NCBI GenBank assembly: GCA_960531495.1
Contig: OY482848.1
Coordinates: forward strand, 12,268,565-12,332,564
Reading direction: 5' to 3'
DNA length: 64,000 nt
DNA from: Zeus faber
Lineage: Eukaryota; Chordata; Actinopteri; Zeiformes; Zeidae
Below the pieces are notes generated by a model. The model did no database searches. It was not told the origin of the DNA and saw only the letters and a list, made by a program, of their open reading frames with translations. The position numbers and the translations under genes are program-made. Positions 1 through 12,205 of the stretch are shown here, one piece after another. Numbering within the stretch: the stretch's first letter is position 1; each line of letters starts with the position of its first letter.

Positions 1-955
1 CACAACCTGTCAGTACTACAGTATAATGAGGGTGAAATCAAGACAGTGAAGTTCAAGTTCAACAGATTATTTGTCACATACATCATTACTGTACATTCTG
101 TCATGGTGCTAACTTTAATATATATATAATAGTTAAAATAATGGTACGGTCACCAGTTTGGCTGGGGACCCCCTGGAACCGACCCGTGGCGCCCCGGCCC
201 CCTGACCCATGTTCACCGCCACTACCCTCCGGTTGGCGGCGTGTGCAGTGGACCAACTCACTGCGCAATCGTCATTTTAGACTCTTTAACCGCGCACTCG
301 TTTGTGTCCCATTAACCACCAACCTTCTCTGAGGACCGCGACGTGTGCCCTGATCACATCGTCCGCCGACATTCTGTGCGACCACCGGCTGGGGGAATAC
401 TGCCTCTCCAGGTCCTGTCAAACCGAACAGCGTTGAGGGGCGGGCGAAGGGCGGCCATGCAAGCCGGTGCAGCTCGCCAACCGGCCGGTGTTCGGCAAAC
501 AGCGCCCTCGCCCGCTGGGCTCTTCGGTTCACTTTTTTTTTTTTTTACATTTTTTTTTTAATTGATTGGCCTCAAGCGCTTCTCTCGTTTCCGCACACGC
601 ATTCTCGCTTGTTCCTTAAATTTAAATCACAACACATGCCACTTTACACGTTGTTCGTGGGTAACATGGTGACGCGGGAGCGATTCGTCTTTTAGAAGAA
701 TTCGAATCTTTTAGATGACTCGGGCGTCCTGCTTGTAAATTGCACATTATAGTTTGTAATGACCAGCCATAACATGCATGCAAATTAAATAATAACTAAA
801 TACTTTGTATTGAGCACTTTTTAACATAACATAATGGAGGATGTACAGTTGAACAAATATTCAGGAAAATAAGGATTGAAAGAGCATTTCAGGTGTTCTC
901 ACCGCTTGGTCCATTTCTCTCCAGTGTGCCATATTAACTACTGAGCAAAACTCCT

Positions 956-1001
956 GTCTCTCTCTCTCTTTCTTTCTCTCTCTCTCTCTCTCTCTCTCTC
1001 C
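956..1001. repeat. (TC)n microsatellite
   Basis: Almost uninterrupted CT dinucleotides, with one TTTC interruption. Confidence 0.9.
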
Positions 1002-1577
1002 CAGTATCTGAGGGACAGACAAAAGTGAGTCAACCTCAGTGGTTGACAAATATCACTCTCCCCTGAAGCCACGTCGTAATCCCAGGCAGCCTTCAGCTTC
1101 AAGGTCCAACCCCAGTGCCCCTGAACACACAACCCCTATTCCAACGGACCCCTCACCATGCCTGCATGACTGCATGTCACCAATAAAGAATCTTGAATCT
1201 CCTAAATTTTGAGCTACAACAAAAAAAAAAGAAAAAACCCAAACAGCATTATTCACGTAAATAGCTTGGTTTCTCAATTACAGACGTACAATCTTTTGCT
1301 TTCAAAAAGAAGAGTACTATACTTTGGATACCTCACAGTTCTCAGAATGTGTTTTTGGGCTGCCCCAGACACTGGGGCAGTACACATTTACATGTACAAA
1401 CAATGTTAGTACAGGACATGTAAATGTGTATTTATTCTCCTATTCTTTCCATTCTTCTCTTCCTCTTCCTTTCTTTTTTTCACTGTACAGGAATTTAAAG
1501 TAATTGTTGAAGTTGCACATGGGTTGCGCATTCATTTGGTGAGTGGAACCCAACACTAACAGAGACGATAAACAAAG

Positions 1578-1579
<2 letters not shown>

Positions 1580-1648
<69 letters not shown>

Positions 1649-1700
1649 CGTGCGTGTGTGTGTGTGTGTTTGTGCATGCGTACGTGCGTGTGTGTGTGGG
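1580..1700. repeat. (TG)n microsatellite
   Basis: About 65 bp of pure TG, then GC-containing variants (TGCG). Long ORFs across it are artefacts of the repeat. Confidence 0.95.
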
Positions 1701-2235
1701 AGGAGGGGGGAAGATAAAGAGCCCTTGGATCACAATGGATTATTGTTGATATGTAGAAATGGTTGTCAAAAACCAAAGAAAAACATTTAGAATGGACACC
1801 ATTAAGGCCAAGGAACTGCACCTTTCTATGCTTGGTGGCAGAAAGTATATCAACAGAGTTAGAGGTGGAGTGGCTAAGCAAAGATGCAGGATATGTGCTG
1901 GGAAACATGAGTACCAAAAAGTGCAGATGGAATGAAACTTGGAGCGTGGAAAAGCAGTCGACAATTGGTGGACAGATAGACAGGATTGGAAGTAGTGTAT
2001 AATATACAGTATACAGTTTATTATAATGGAAAAGGTCACAGGTGGCAGCCCGAAAAGTTTGCGTTAGTGGAATGATACCTGTAGTGAAAACCTTTGAAAC
2101 AAGTAATATGGCATTTAGACAAGTTCAAATAAATTTAGGTGGAGATGTCAAGCATGGACAGGGAATGTGTCAGGAGAGAAAGGGATGGAGATGGAGAGGG
2201 ATTAGACCAGAGCGACAGCCGGATGCAGCATATAT

Positions 2236-2284
2236 TGATTGATTGATTGAATGATTGATTTATTGATTGAATGATTGACTGATT
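2236..2284. repeat. (ATTG)n microsatellite
   Basis: Tetranucleotide ATTG/AATG array directly at the 5' end of the truncated LINE that follows. Confidence 0.85.
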
Positions 2285-3560
2285 GACCCGTTGCACTTCG
2301 CTTACCGGCCAAACAGATCCATGGACGACGCAATCTCCCAGGTACTGCACACTCGCTTGGATGGCCAGTAGGGGGGCTATGTGAGATTGCTGTTCATCGA
2401 CTACAGTTCAGCTTTCAATACCATAGTCCCCACCAGACTGGCTGTCAAGCTGCGGAAGCTAGGTCTGAACACTCCGCTGTGTGCCTGGATCCTGGACTTC
2501 CTCACAACCAGGCCCCAGGTGGTTAGGGTGGGGAGGCACACGTCCAGCTCCCTCACCCTGAACACAGGATCCCTCCAGGGCTGCGTCCTCAGCCCCCTAG
2601 TGTTCTCCCTGTACACACATGACCGTGTGGCCAGGTCCAGCTCCAACGCCATCATCAAGTTTGCTGACGACACCGTCGTGGTGGGCCTGATCACCGGCGA
2701 CGACAAGAAGGCCTGCCGTGAGGAGGTGGCTGACCCGTCACTCTGGTGCCAGGACAACAGCCTCCACCTGAACGTCTGTAAAACCAAAGAGCTGATTGTG
2801 GACTTTAGAAGAGGATTACAACCGAGGACGCGCGCGCTGTTGATGATTAATGGGACTTTTGTCGACAGGGTGAGCAGCTTCAAGTACCTGGGAGTCCACA
2901 TCACGGAGGACTTAACATGGACTTTACATACAGACACACTGGTGAGAAAGGCGAGGCAGCGTCTTTTCCACATTTACATTACATTACATTACATTTAGTC
3001 ATTTAGCAGACGCTTTTATCCAAAGCGACTTACAATTGTTCAAACACCGACGGACGCAGCCATCAGGAGCAATTAGGGGTTAAGTGTCTTGCTCAAGGAC
3101 ACTACAGCGTGCTAGCAGGAGGAGCCTGGGATCGAACCAGCAACCTTTAGATCACTAGACCACCAGCTCTACCGCCTGAGCTACCATCCCCGTTTCCACC
3201 TCAGGCAGCTGAAGAAATTCAGGGTCTCGGTGAGGATCCTCAAGTCTTTCTACTCTGGAGCGGTGGAGAGCTTTGGGAACTGTACCGCTCAGGACAGGCG
3301 GGCTCTGCAGAGGGTGGTGCTTTCAGCGGAACGTACCACTGGAACTACCCTCCCCTCCCTGCTGGACCTATACACCAGGACGTACTGTATGTTTCATACT
3401 GTAATGCATATTGTATCACTGTACGGGATTATAGCATACTGTGCCGTATTTCTGTTATGTTCGATGTTACTGTTGTATACTGTACTGTATATCTCCACAC
3501 ACACTACCACACTTTATTCACATGCCACTTAACTGCACATATCTGTATATACATAATAGC
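2285..3560 (+). mobile_element. L2/CR1-type LINE fragment (reverse transcriptase), SINE-interrupted
   Basis: Encodes part of a non-LTR reverse transcriptase: [35 protein letters not shown], the catalytic [11 protein letters not shown], then [16 protein letters not shown]. It starts inside the RT domain (5' truncated) and is broken at 2972-3192 by a SINE. Compared with the LINE copy at 6430-9370 it lacks ~29 bp after GCGGTGGAGAG (~3268) and ~200 bp after ACACCAGGA (~3380). So it is a dead copy. The tail region 3390-3560 matches the 3' part of the other copy. Confidence 0.9.
2972..3192 (-). mobile_element. tRNA-derived SINE inserted in the LINE
   Basis: Read on the minus strand it begins GGGGATGGTAGCTCAGGCGG (Pol III box A, tRNA-like), has box B GGTTCGATCCC-type sequence (GGTTGCTGGTTCGATCCC), then TGTCCTTGAGCAAGACACTT, the central domain common to vertebrate V-SINEs. 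It ends in GTCGCTTTGGATAAAAGCGT and an (ATGTA)n tail. The 7-bp TTTCCAC is duplicated at 2965-2971 and 3193-3199, exactly where the LINE is interrupted. Confidence 0.9.
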
Positions 3561-3569
3561 CTCTATATA

Positions 3570-4060
3570 TATATGTATTGTAGGAGCCATGAATTGGTTT
3601 GCTATTAATTGATTTATTATTATCAGGTTTATTGTATATGAATTTATTATGAATTATTATGATTATGTTTTGGGTTATATTTGGTCAATGAATGAATTTA
3701 CTATCACGGGTGTGGGATGAATGATTGACAGGCATATATGGGCGTCACTTTAAAAGGCACCAGCTGATCTCCTGTTGAGAATCAGAGTGAGAGGGGGTGT
3801 TGGGGGAACCCACACTTTCGTTGACCGCCTTAGTTCGATTTCGTTTATTTGCTTTGGTCGCTGTATTATGAGTTAAAGGCACCGTTTATTTAAGTTTCCC
3901 TATGTTGACCGAATAAACACCCTTAAACACATTCGTTGGATCCAGCGCATCGGCATTTGTTTGTTTAGAAGCGCGTCGGACAATAGGCCCCTTATCATCG
4001 CCTCTGAGCGGCTTATTTAGTTCGTTTTGGAGTCGCATACAAATGTATGATTCGAGGTGT
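3570..4060. other. Possible solo LTR upstream of tk1
   Basis: Unique-looking stretch with a TATA-like CTTTAAAAGGC (~3750), then ~150 bp later a CCGAATAAACACC poly(A)-type signal (~3910), the order expected in an LTR. Terminal TG/CA and a target duplication could not be fixed, so this is only a suggestion. Confidence 0.25.
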
Positions 4061-4088
4061 TATGCACCCGGAGATTTTGCAAAATAAG

Positions 4089-4121
<33 letters not shown>
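4089..4121. repeat. (TA)n(TG)n microsatellite
   Basis: Short compound dinucleotide tract just upstream of the tk1 promoter. Confidence 0.85.
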
Positions 4122-4185
4122 AAAATAAGATAACATGGAATGAAGGTGTCACGGCTGCAAAACAAAGTAGAGTCAAAGGGGACAA

Positions 4186-4359
4186 GAGGCGGAAGTGACG
4201 TCGGAGTCGTGCGCGCGGGGCTGCTCCGATTGGTCCGCCTCGTTCGAGTTGAGCTCGAGCGCGCGGGGCCGGGAAAAGCCGCGAGGAAGCGGCTCGTTCC
4301 CCCCGCCGCACACTCCGCCGCACACTCCGCTGCACACTCTGCTGCACACTCCGCTCGAC
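4186..4359 (+). promoter_or_regulatory. tk1 proximal promoter and 5' UTR
   Basis: GC-rich stretch just before the tk1 ATG. An Ets-type CGGAAGT (4190-4196) overlaps a CRE-like TGACGTC (4196-4202). An inverted CCAAT box (ATTGG, 4229-4233) follows; CCAAT boxes are a known feature of mammalian TK1 promoters. No clear TATA box. A 12-bp unit ending in CACACTCCGC is repeated about four times at 4305-4352, right before the start codon. The transcription start is not determined; the regulatory reading is inference from motifs. Confidence 0.5.
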
Positions 4360-4569
4360 ATGGACTGCCTGAACGTTCCGAGGGTCCTTCCCAGCTCCCC
4401 GCGGAAAAGCACCGGACAAATCCAGGTCAGAACCGCGCTGCGCGCCGCGGTGCCTTGGGGTCGCATATTTTGTCCAAAACTAACTGAGCTGTGTTGTTGT
4501 GTGCAGGTCATCTTCGGACCCATGTTCTCTGGAAAAAGGTAAATGTGATAGTTATCAAAGTATTACATT

Positions 4570-4612
<43 letters not shown>

Positions 4613-7600
4613 GCTGCAGTCGCGCCATCAGAAGGCTACTTTGCCTACTGATTGCGCGGCTGCAGCTGTGCAGCGCCCCGCCAAATATGTTATAATAATA
4701 ATAATAATAATAATAATACCCGTATTACACCACTAGGTTGTTAACCCTTTAACCTTGGCGTCCGCTGGTCCCTTAAAAGCTCTTTCAACGTTTCAACCTT
4801 CGACACCACTTTTGAGGCCTAGTATTTGTAAAACAAAGGTTCCAGCGGTCAGTCTCCTGAGGTCCTAAAATCATTTCAACTTGACATGTTGTGCTATTAG
4901 CGTCACTTTGATGCTATAAACCCGCGGGCCAGCTGCTGAATCGTAATGCTTTCGAGGTTTGTGGCGGAAAGAAAATGAGTGATTGTTGCATTATTCCAGC
5001 TCCTAATCTTTTAAATCTTATACATTTTAATAATCCATTAAATCATCTAGTTCATGGTGTAACCCAGTGAAAAATATTATCCATGAGTAAAAGTAAAAAA
5101 AAGTTCATAATATGTAAATCTGGGTTTAGAAGTCACTGAATAGTGTTAAACAAGGTAAACATATAGAGATGTATTTCATGTTAAACTATGGTATAGAATA
5201 AATACGTTTTAAAAAAAGGTCAATGTCAAGTTAAAACATGTTTTTGAAGAGTTCATGTTTTGATTTGTTTTGTTTTTAATGAGCTGGTAAAACTGGGAAT
5301 TGAGCTGGAGTTTAATAATGGGTTATGACTGGTTGATGCTGTGAGCTGGAGAGCGGAAGTGAAGGGAGTGAGCGAGAGGGGCCCATGTGGCTGGGAGGGA
5401 GAAGGAAACACACAGTGTTGGTTTTGATGAAAATGTAAATTTAAAAGTTAAGTTATGTTCATACCAACTTGTGGACTAATTCTTGTGCCGTCAACTCGAC
5501 ATTCTGCGCTGGAATCATGTTTGCCGGTTTCGCGAGAGACAGACAGTTTGTTCAGACTGTTTCACTTGGTATGTGACGCTAGTTGAGTAAGCAACACAGT
5601 AAGATACACTTACATTTATTAGCAGAATGGATGGACAACAGGACACCCATTAGCTAACCAAGCTAACCAAGTAGAGTCACACAAAAGTGGGATTGTTTCA
5701 ACGAGGGAACGCTGAGGAAAACCAGATGGTGCTCTGAGCAACCAGGCCGCTGAGTTTCTGGCCGCTTCTGGCCACGTGGGAATGTTGGGAAGTTTAACAA
5801 GTATGTACCTAAGTTCACAGTACCTACAGATAGCAACCCGCTCACCAAAGCTAAATGCTATTGGGCACAGGTGGCATACAGCCTCGTCCACATACAACTT
5901 TGATGTTCAGTACCACCCAGGTAGACACAACATAGATGCAGATTTGCTCTCAAGAAACATGCCTGACGAACAGAACGCAAAGGCATGGGAGATCATTCTA
6001 CAGACAGGTGTCATGTCAGTATGTCAACGAATCCACATCTCAGACTCCTACAAGTAGATCAGTTGGGAGCCTCTCCCAAGTGCATTCCTGACATCTACGC
6101 TTTCCCAACACATCTGGATCTAACCTCATTGGGACATATGTCAAAACAGGAGCTGATGTTGGCTCAAAAGAACGACACAGTGATAGGACCAGTTATCCAG
6201 GCCAGTTAACCATGGCAACTGGCCAACAGATACCAGTCCAGAATTCTCTCCCATGAAACGAGAGCTAGGGAAGTTAATCATGGAAGATAGTCTGCTTCAT
6301 TGCTTGAGCAAGCGTCCTTCCGGGGACTAAGTCATTCAGCTTGTCTGGCTGTGTAAGTTCCATGCAGTGGTTCTGAAGTCCTTGCGTGATGACCTTGGAC
6401 ACCTTGGAACTGAAAGGACTTACTTACCGCTTGAGGACCCGGTTGTTCTAGCCTTAAATGTCTAGCCTCCAATGTCGGTGGAGGCGTCTGCCTAATGGTA
6501 AACAAACGCTGGTGTAACGCCAACAACACCAAATTCCTCTCCCACTCCTGCTCGCCGAACCTGGAACAGCTGACCATACTATGCCGTCCATTTTATCTCC
6601 CCCGGGAATTCAGCACGGTCATCATTACAGCCGTTTATATCCCACCGCAAGCGGACACCGACGCAGCTCTGTCGGTTCTGTACGATGTGTTGTGCGGATT
6701 TCAGAACAGACATCCCGACGCGGCTGTGGTGGTGACTGGGGACTTTAACAGGGCCAACCTGAAAAAAGTTCTGCCGAATTTCCACCAACGCATCACGTGT
6801 GCCACCAGGGGAGACAGAACTCTGGACCATTGTTACACTCCTCACAAGAACGGATACAAGCCCGTGTCGCTTCCTGCTTTCGGGAAATCAGATCACGCCG
6901 CGATCTCGCTGCTTCCTGTTTACAGGCCTCTGATCGCGCGGGATCTGGTGATGACGAGGGAAGTGAAGCGGTGGACGGACCAATCAGAGGCTGCGCTTCA
7001 GGACGCTCTGACTGACGTAGACTGGGACGTGTTCCAAGCGAGTTCAAGTGACGTCAGCGAGTTTACGGAGGTTGTAGGGAGTTTTGTGGCTACGCTCGCG
7101 GATGAAATCGTTCCCACGGTGAAAGTTCGGATATTTCCAAACCAGAAACCATGGGTTGATAAATCCATCCGCTGCGCTCTGAATGCGCGCACGGCCGCTT
7201 ACAACGACGGACTTGTATCTGGTAACATGGACAATTACAAAGCGGCATCGTACAATCTGCGGAGGGCAGTGAAGGACGCTAAACGGACGTACAGAGAGAC
7301 CGTGGAGCTGCAGATGGAGCGGGGGGGGACACAAGACGCTTGTGGGAGGGGCTGCGAACAATAACAAACTACAAGAGCAGCTCCTCCCCAGCCACGAGTG
7401 CGGACGCCTCCCTGGCCAACCAACTGAACTCCTTTTATGCGCGGTTCGAGTCTGGCAGCAGCACCGCTAGCTCGCCGGCTAATTGGAGCTACACCGCTGG
7501 GGACGAGCGCGCACTCTGTGTCCGTGCACGAGGTCAGGAGGGCTTTGATGCGGGTGAACACCAGGAAAGCTGCGGGTCCAGACGGCATATCTGGACGAGT

Positions 7601-10600
7601 ACTGAAGACCTGTGCTAACCAGCTAGCTCCGGTGTTCACTACAATATTCAACATCTCCCTGGCTGAATCAGTGGTCCCATCCTGTTTCAAGAGGTCCACC
7701 GTCGTTCCTGTCCCGAAGATCGCCTCTCCAACCTGCCTGAATGACTACCGTCCGGTGGCCCTCACCTCGGTGGTCATGAAGTGTTTCGAGAGGCTGATTA
7801 AGGATTACATCTGCGCCTCCCTCCCCCGCACCTTGGACCCGTTGCAGTTCGCGTACCGGCAGAACAGATCCACGGATGACGCGGTCTCCCAGGTACTGCA
7901 CACCACGCTCACGCACCTGGATGGCCAGAAGGGGGCCTATGTGAGAATGCTGTTCATTGATTATAGTTCAGCTTTCAACACCATAGTTCCCACCAGACTG
8001 GCTGTCAAGTTGTTGGAGCTAGGATTGAATGCTCCGCTGTGCACCTGGATCCTGGACTTCCTCACAGGCCGCCCCCAGGTGGTCAAGGTGGGGAAGTACA
8101 TGTCAAGCTCCCTCACCCTGAATACAGGATCCCCCCAGGGCTGCGTCCTCAGCCCCCTACTGTACTCCCTGTACACACATGACTGTGTGGCCAGGTCCAG
8201 CTCCAACACCATCATCAAGTTTGCTGACGACACCGTGGTCGTGGGCCTGATCACCGACTGCGATGAGAAGGCCTACCGCGAGGAGGTGGCTGACCTGTCA
8301 CTCTGGTGCCAGGACAACAGCCTCCACCTGAACGTCAGCAAAACCAAGGAGCTGATTGTGGACTTTAGGCGTGGATCACAATCGAGGACGCACGCCCCCT
8401 TGTGGATTAATGGGACTTCTGTCGATAGGGTGAGCAGCTTCAGATATCTGGGAGTCCACATCACAGAGGACTTAACATGGACTGTTCATACAGACACTCT
8501 GGTGAGAAAGGCGAGGCAGCGTCTCTACCACCTCAGGCAGCTGAGGAAATTCCGGGTCTCGGTGAGGATCCTCAAGTCCTTCTACTCTGGAGCAGTGGAG
8601 AGCATCCTGACAGGCAACATCACTGCCTGGTTTGGGAACTGTACTGCCCAGGACAGGCGGGTTATACACCAGGAGGTGTAGTAGCAGAGCCCGTAGGATC
8701 ATGAAGGATCCTCATCACCCCAACAACGGACTGTTTCAGCTGCTGCGGTCAGGCAAGCGCCTCCGCAGTCACGCAGCGAGAACAGAGAGACTGAGACGGA
8801 GTTTCTTCCCTCAAGCCATCAGAACTGTCAACGCTGACCTCACCAGGGGTCCTAACTGAGCCATGCACTAGGCTCCACTACCTACTGTACAATATGTAGC
8901 ATACTGTACCGCACACTGTATCACTGTTCAGGGTTGTTCGTGATGCCGTATTGCTGCGCCGTACTGTTGTATACTGTGCTGTATTATCCCAAACACTACC
9001 TCACACTATTCACATTCACATGCCACTTTAATTCACATGCCACTTTAAATGCACATATCTGTATATACATAGCCATATTCCTTCAACCTATTCCATTTTA
9101 TTTCAATTTATTTTTTATTGTATTTTATTCTATATATTTTTTATCTTATTCTATAAGTATTCCACTTACTGTATTACGTTTTAGGAGTCAGTTAGTCGGT
9201 CTATTAGAAAGGAATTTTCTACTTTTTATTTTATTTTATTTTTTGTACTTTTTCCTAGGACTTATTGTGTGCTATCACCGGGTGCGTTGCATTACATTTC
9301 ACTGCATATATGTATGGAAGTATGTATATGTATGTGACAAATAAAAATCTTGAATCTTGAATCTTGAATCAGTAGGTGCTGAGGAGTACATAAAAACGGT
9401 GGCCAGTGCATTACTAGCAGGTCTCCTTGTCCAAGGGCAGCTCCATTGTACCAGAGTTTAAACAGTGGACCTATGGATCTAGTGTGTATTGATTTCCTTT
9501 CGACGGCCCCAGATTCTAGGTGGACTACCAATGTGTTAGTGGTCTCGACCATTTCACACTCTAGGCACAAGCTTTCCCAACTACAAACAAAGTACAGACT
9601 GTGGCAAAGATTCCGGTGGATAAGTACTTGGTCCACCATGGCCTGCCTGCTAGGATCCATTCAGATCAGGGGTGAGACTTGGAGTCGATTAACCTAAGAA
9701 CTCTTGATGGTTATGGAAGTCAGACTAAACTGTATCATCTGCAGGCAGATCGACAACCAGAGAGGCTCAATCGGACCTTAGTCTCCATGCTAGGTACTCT
9801 GAGACACAGGAATATATTCCAATTTATACTAGATATTTGGTTCATTTGGTTCAACAACAGTACCAAGTGTGAAGCTGCAGGGTATTCAACTTATTTACTG
9901 CCATTGAGTAAGGAAGCAAGACTTCCTTTTGACTTGTGTTTTGGCACTTCTCTTGGTGGCCAAGATGATTGGTATGTTATGTGTCAAAGTTGAAATTAGA
10001 CTTGCAGAGAGCCTACAAGCTTGCCTCTGAAGGTCCTGACAACTCATTTGAGAAACAAAGTTGTATGACAAGGTAGTATGCCAGCTGTTGGGCATAGGGG
10101 ATAGAGTCCTACTAAAAAGGCTGAAAGGAAGAGGCAAGAGAGAGGAAAGAGGGAGTCTCACTTGGGTATCCAAAAGTTACAGGGATTCTGACTCATCCTC
10201 TGACCTGGAGTATTATAAAACCGAGAGATCACAGAAACCCTACCATAAATACCTGGATGAGTTTCTGCAAGATACCAAGAACAGTTCAGCCAAGGATGAA
10301 AGTGTTGGAACAGTTTCATGTTGTGAACGAAAATCAATCTGATCAGAATGCAGTTTCTGAAGTTGAATATGATACTGACTCAGAGTCTGAACATGAGGCT
10401 GACCCTGTCAGTACCAGGTCCTGGGAAAAGAGAAATGTTATCCATAGTTCTGGAGACCGAAAAGTTCCATATCTGGTATTCGTTCTAAGAGAACTAGCCT
10501 CCCCTTGCGGCTGCCTGCGCGAGCACCTTGTGTCGATTACGCACATTTTGGTATTTTTTAGTATTTATAGAGCTTATTGAGCTTATTGTGCGTAATCACC

Positions 10601-10882
10601 GGGGGTCATGACATTTCACTGCATATATGTATGACCATATGTATGTGACAAATAATCTCTTGAACTTGAACTATGAAACCAGTCCTTAAACTAACTTATG
10701 GTGAATCTTGTAAGAGCAGAGATCAGTCACTTGCGATAGTACACAGAGGTGTAATTATTACGATTGGAAGGAACAAAAGCCAATGTGTGAGTGCTATAGT
10801 GTTGACCCACTGATAGTTGTTGAATTGGAATTGTGTATGGGGTAAAATTGTATTTTTATAAATTGTTATTTTGCCTAACACA

Positions 10883-10920
<38 letters not shown>

Positions 10921-12174
10921 AGAAACCTTTTATCACATTAGGGATTTATATTTTCATTTAAAGAGGTAGTATAGTCCTGTTTTGGTTAGGTAAAATAAGT
11001 TAATCTGGTGGCTGGAAAAAATAGGATGGAAAGTTAAGATAATTGACACTTGGTTTCTAGGTCAATGGTTTAGGAACTTTATTTGAAAATAATTCAGGGG
11101 CCTGCCCAGGCTAATCTATAGAGGGTAGGAGCGCTAAGCTAACCTGTTTCTACCTAATACTTACCTCTGCCCTGTACAAGATATATAGTGCCATCATACT
11201 TACCTGCCAATGGTTTGTCAAAAGACTTAAATTTCCTCTAGACTTAGACTTCCTCATGTCTTAATGCAGGGGTCTCAAACTACAGGCCCGAGGGCCACAT
11301 CACAAGACAATTTAATGTGGCTCGTTACCTGGTGATATTATATCGATAAATCTGCCCTGGAAATCATTTTTCAAATTACAACGCTTAAATAATCCATACG
11401 GATGTACTTAATGTTTTTAAAATATGACACCGAATTGAATAGACCATAAGAGAGCTACTTCTAACAAGATTGCGGGGTGATTAAGGGAGGAAAAACAAAA
11501 CAATAAAACAGGCCAGTTTGCCCTTGAAGTTCAACACAGTCCCCCTAGAAGAAGACAACCTGGCCAGTGGCCCTCAGGTCACTTTAGTTTGTGAGGTGTT
11601 CAATTTAACGCTGCTTTGCATTCTGGCCCTCAAATGTGCTTTTGAGCTTTGCTAGCTTGTGCAGGTTTGATTATTTTACTCAAAGTAATATTGCATTTGA
11701 CTTTAATTGATCATGCTGTGTTTATTCAAATTATTTTGCAGCACTGAGCTGATGCGACGAATTCGCCGGTTTGATGTTGCCCGGTATAGCTGTCTGGTGG
11801 TCAAATATACCAACGACAAACGTTATTCCGTCAATGACATGGCCACTCACGACAAGTAAGAAATCTGTTGAGTTTGAGCAATTCTTATCATGATAACGGA
11901 TGGCCTGGCACTCAAACAAGTTCTTTGAGAAATCTACAATGGTATACCGAGACTTGAACACATGGCAATGAAAATTTGACTACTTTGATTTCCTGCCTGT
12001 TTCCTTTGTAGACATACAATGCAAGCAGTATCAGCGGGTCGGCTCGGAGAAGTGTACGTCCTCGCCGTGCAAGCCTCTGTCATTGGAATCGATGAAGGAC
12101 AGTTTGTAGGTTTTTTTCTTTTTTGTGTGCGGTATTTATTTCTCCATGTTTCCTGCATTGATGTGTATCCCCCC

Positions 12175-12205
<31 letters not shown>

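Larger units (their letters stand above)
1..2230. other. Intergenic, repeats and low-complexity; no gene seen
   Basis: No supported coding sequence. 33-80 resembles the reverse complement of a LINE tail (GTTCAAGTTCAACAGATTAT then TTGTCACATAC). 140-530 is unusually GC-rich with diverged short ORFs and may be the 5' part of a LINE, but no domain was recognised. ~1170-1200 has ACCAATAAAGAATCTTGAAT, another LINE-type 3' tail. 1740-2230 is unremarkable AT-rich DNA. Confidence 0.4.

Noticed and set aside
272..532. GC-rich ORFs on both strands in the first 550 bp
   Set aside because: No domain recognised, both strands open because of base composition; possibly LINE 5' sequence.
1495..1917. Long ORFs of His-Thr or Cys-Val repeats (also at 20087-20372, 49936-50208, 51937-52297, 55467-55826)
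   Set aside because: They are translations of (CA/TG)n microsatellites; no start context, no other coding sign.
2401..2973. 190-codon minus-strand ORF over the first LINE
   Set aside because: Reverse-strand shadow of the reverse transcriptase frame.
2985..3190. Functional tRNA gene at the tRNA-like segment
   Set aside because: Part of a SINE with target duplication and (ATGTA)n tail; it does not fold as a complete tRNA by eye.
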